Positions 63,936 to 64,000 of a stretch of DNA of 64,000 nt are shown in pieces. The position numbers and the translations under genes are program-made. The stretch covers positions 1 to 64,000 of the forward strand of contig CALKEU010000008.1 in assembly GCA_938084565.1 (NCBI GenBank), read 5' to 3'. A model generated the notes under the pieces. It saw nothing but the letters and a program-made list of their open reading frames with translations. It was not told the origin of the DNA and searched no databases. Within the stretch, counting starts at the first letter, position 1. Each line of letters starts with the position of its first letter. Source of the DNA: Candidatus Kapaibacterium sp. GTDB lineage: Bacteria > Bacteroidota > Ignavibacteria > Kapaibacteriales > HRBIN21.

Positions 63936-64000
63936 ATGAAGCGCTGGCAAGGTATAGGCCTTCTCGCTGCTCTGACCATCACCGTAGCAACCGTATTTCT
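63936..64000 (+). CDS. Unidentified gene, 5' end only (signal peptide or membrane helix)
   Basis: 21 complete codons are visible from the ATG at 63936 and the gene runs off the window. The residues MKRWQGIGLLAALTITVATV form a basic start and hydrophobic core, consistent with a signal peptide or membrane anchor. The product cannot be identified. Confidence 0.6.
   Translation, partial: MKRWQGIGLLAALTITVATVF

Overview
This 64 kb window comes from a GC-rich bacterial chromosome and is almost fully coding. Several signs point to the Bacteroidota/Chlorobiota (FCB) group, possibly a Kapabacteria/Ignavibacteria-like lineage. There are secreted proteins with type IX secretion (T9SS) C-terminal sorting domains. 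There is a PorD-like T9SS component and a DUF4835-type fold. Outer-membrane beta-barrels and SLBB polysaccharide export are present. Many genes also carry a TAnnTTTG element (often TATTTTTG) upstream, which is the known Bacteroidota -7 promoter box. The assignment is inference; no rRNA is present to settle it.

Layout. 1-9.9 kb: edge of a 2-oxoacid dehydrogenase E2 gene, a large peptidase MA/TolB-propeller/barrel protein, mreB, a helix-hairpin-helix outer-membrane protein, a small secreted protein, porD, and a TonB-receptor-like barrel. 9.97-21 kb: a 986-aa T9SS cargo, a succinate-semialdehyde-type dehydrogenase, then a minus-strand run of DUF4397 lipoprotein, subtilisin-like T9SS cargo, panB and a cytochrome-c-like lipoprotein. 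21-24.6 kb: prfA, tRNA-Pro(CGG) with promoter and terminator, and a membrane VWA protein. 24.6-29.1 kb: a complete Mn/Zn/Fe-type ABC operon (DtxR regulator, troA, troB, troC, troD) in which the troC permease is fused to a second DtxR-like domain. 29.2-45.3 kb: cell-surface polysaccharide genes (glycosyltransferases, a WcaJ-like priming transferase, a GT2 fused to a truncated priming transferase, dpm1-like, SLBB export, wecB, wecC, rmlB) interleaved with accA, a VTT membrane protein, a Thr-for-Asp pseudouridine-synthase homologue and a T9SS-type BNR protein. 45.3-50.9 kb: korAB, a divergent FAD oxidoreductase, and a CruC/CrtQ-like glycosyltransferase. 50.9-57.4 kb: adk, a sialidase-like T9SS cargo, a YpdA/Bdr-type reductase, a GT4, a lipoprotein, and a candidate antisense-strand small RNA. 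57.4-64 kb: rsmE, pdxJ, an APC permease, holB, ricT, a TolB-like secreted protein and the 5' edge of another gene.

The most unusual feature is the metal-uptake operon. The permease-fused DtxR domain keeps the full set of MntR-type metal ligands. The stand-alone regulator at the head of the operon has lost several of them. Three alternating half-sites (ACCGAA/TTCGGT/ACCGAA) lie just upstream of the operon. This resembles the YtgC-YtgR arrangement of Chlamydia, with an added degenerate partner. Other points worth checking are the pseudouridine-synthase homologue lacking its catalytic Asp, the GT2/truncated sugar-transferase fusion, and a promoter-hairpin-terminator unit between bdr and a glycosyltransferase.
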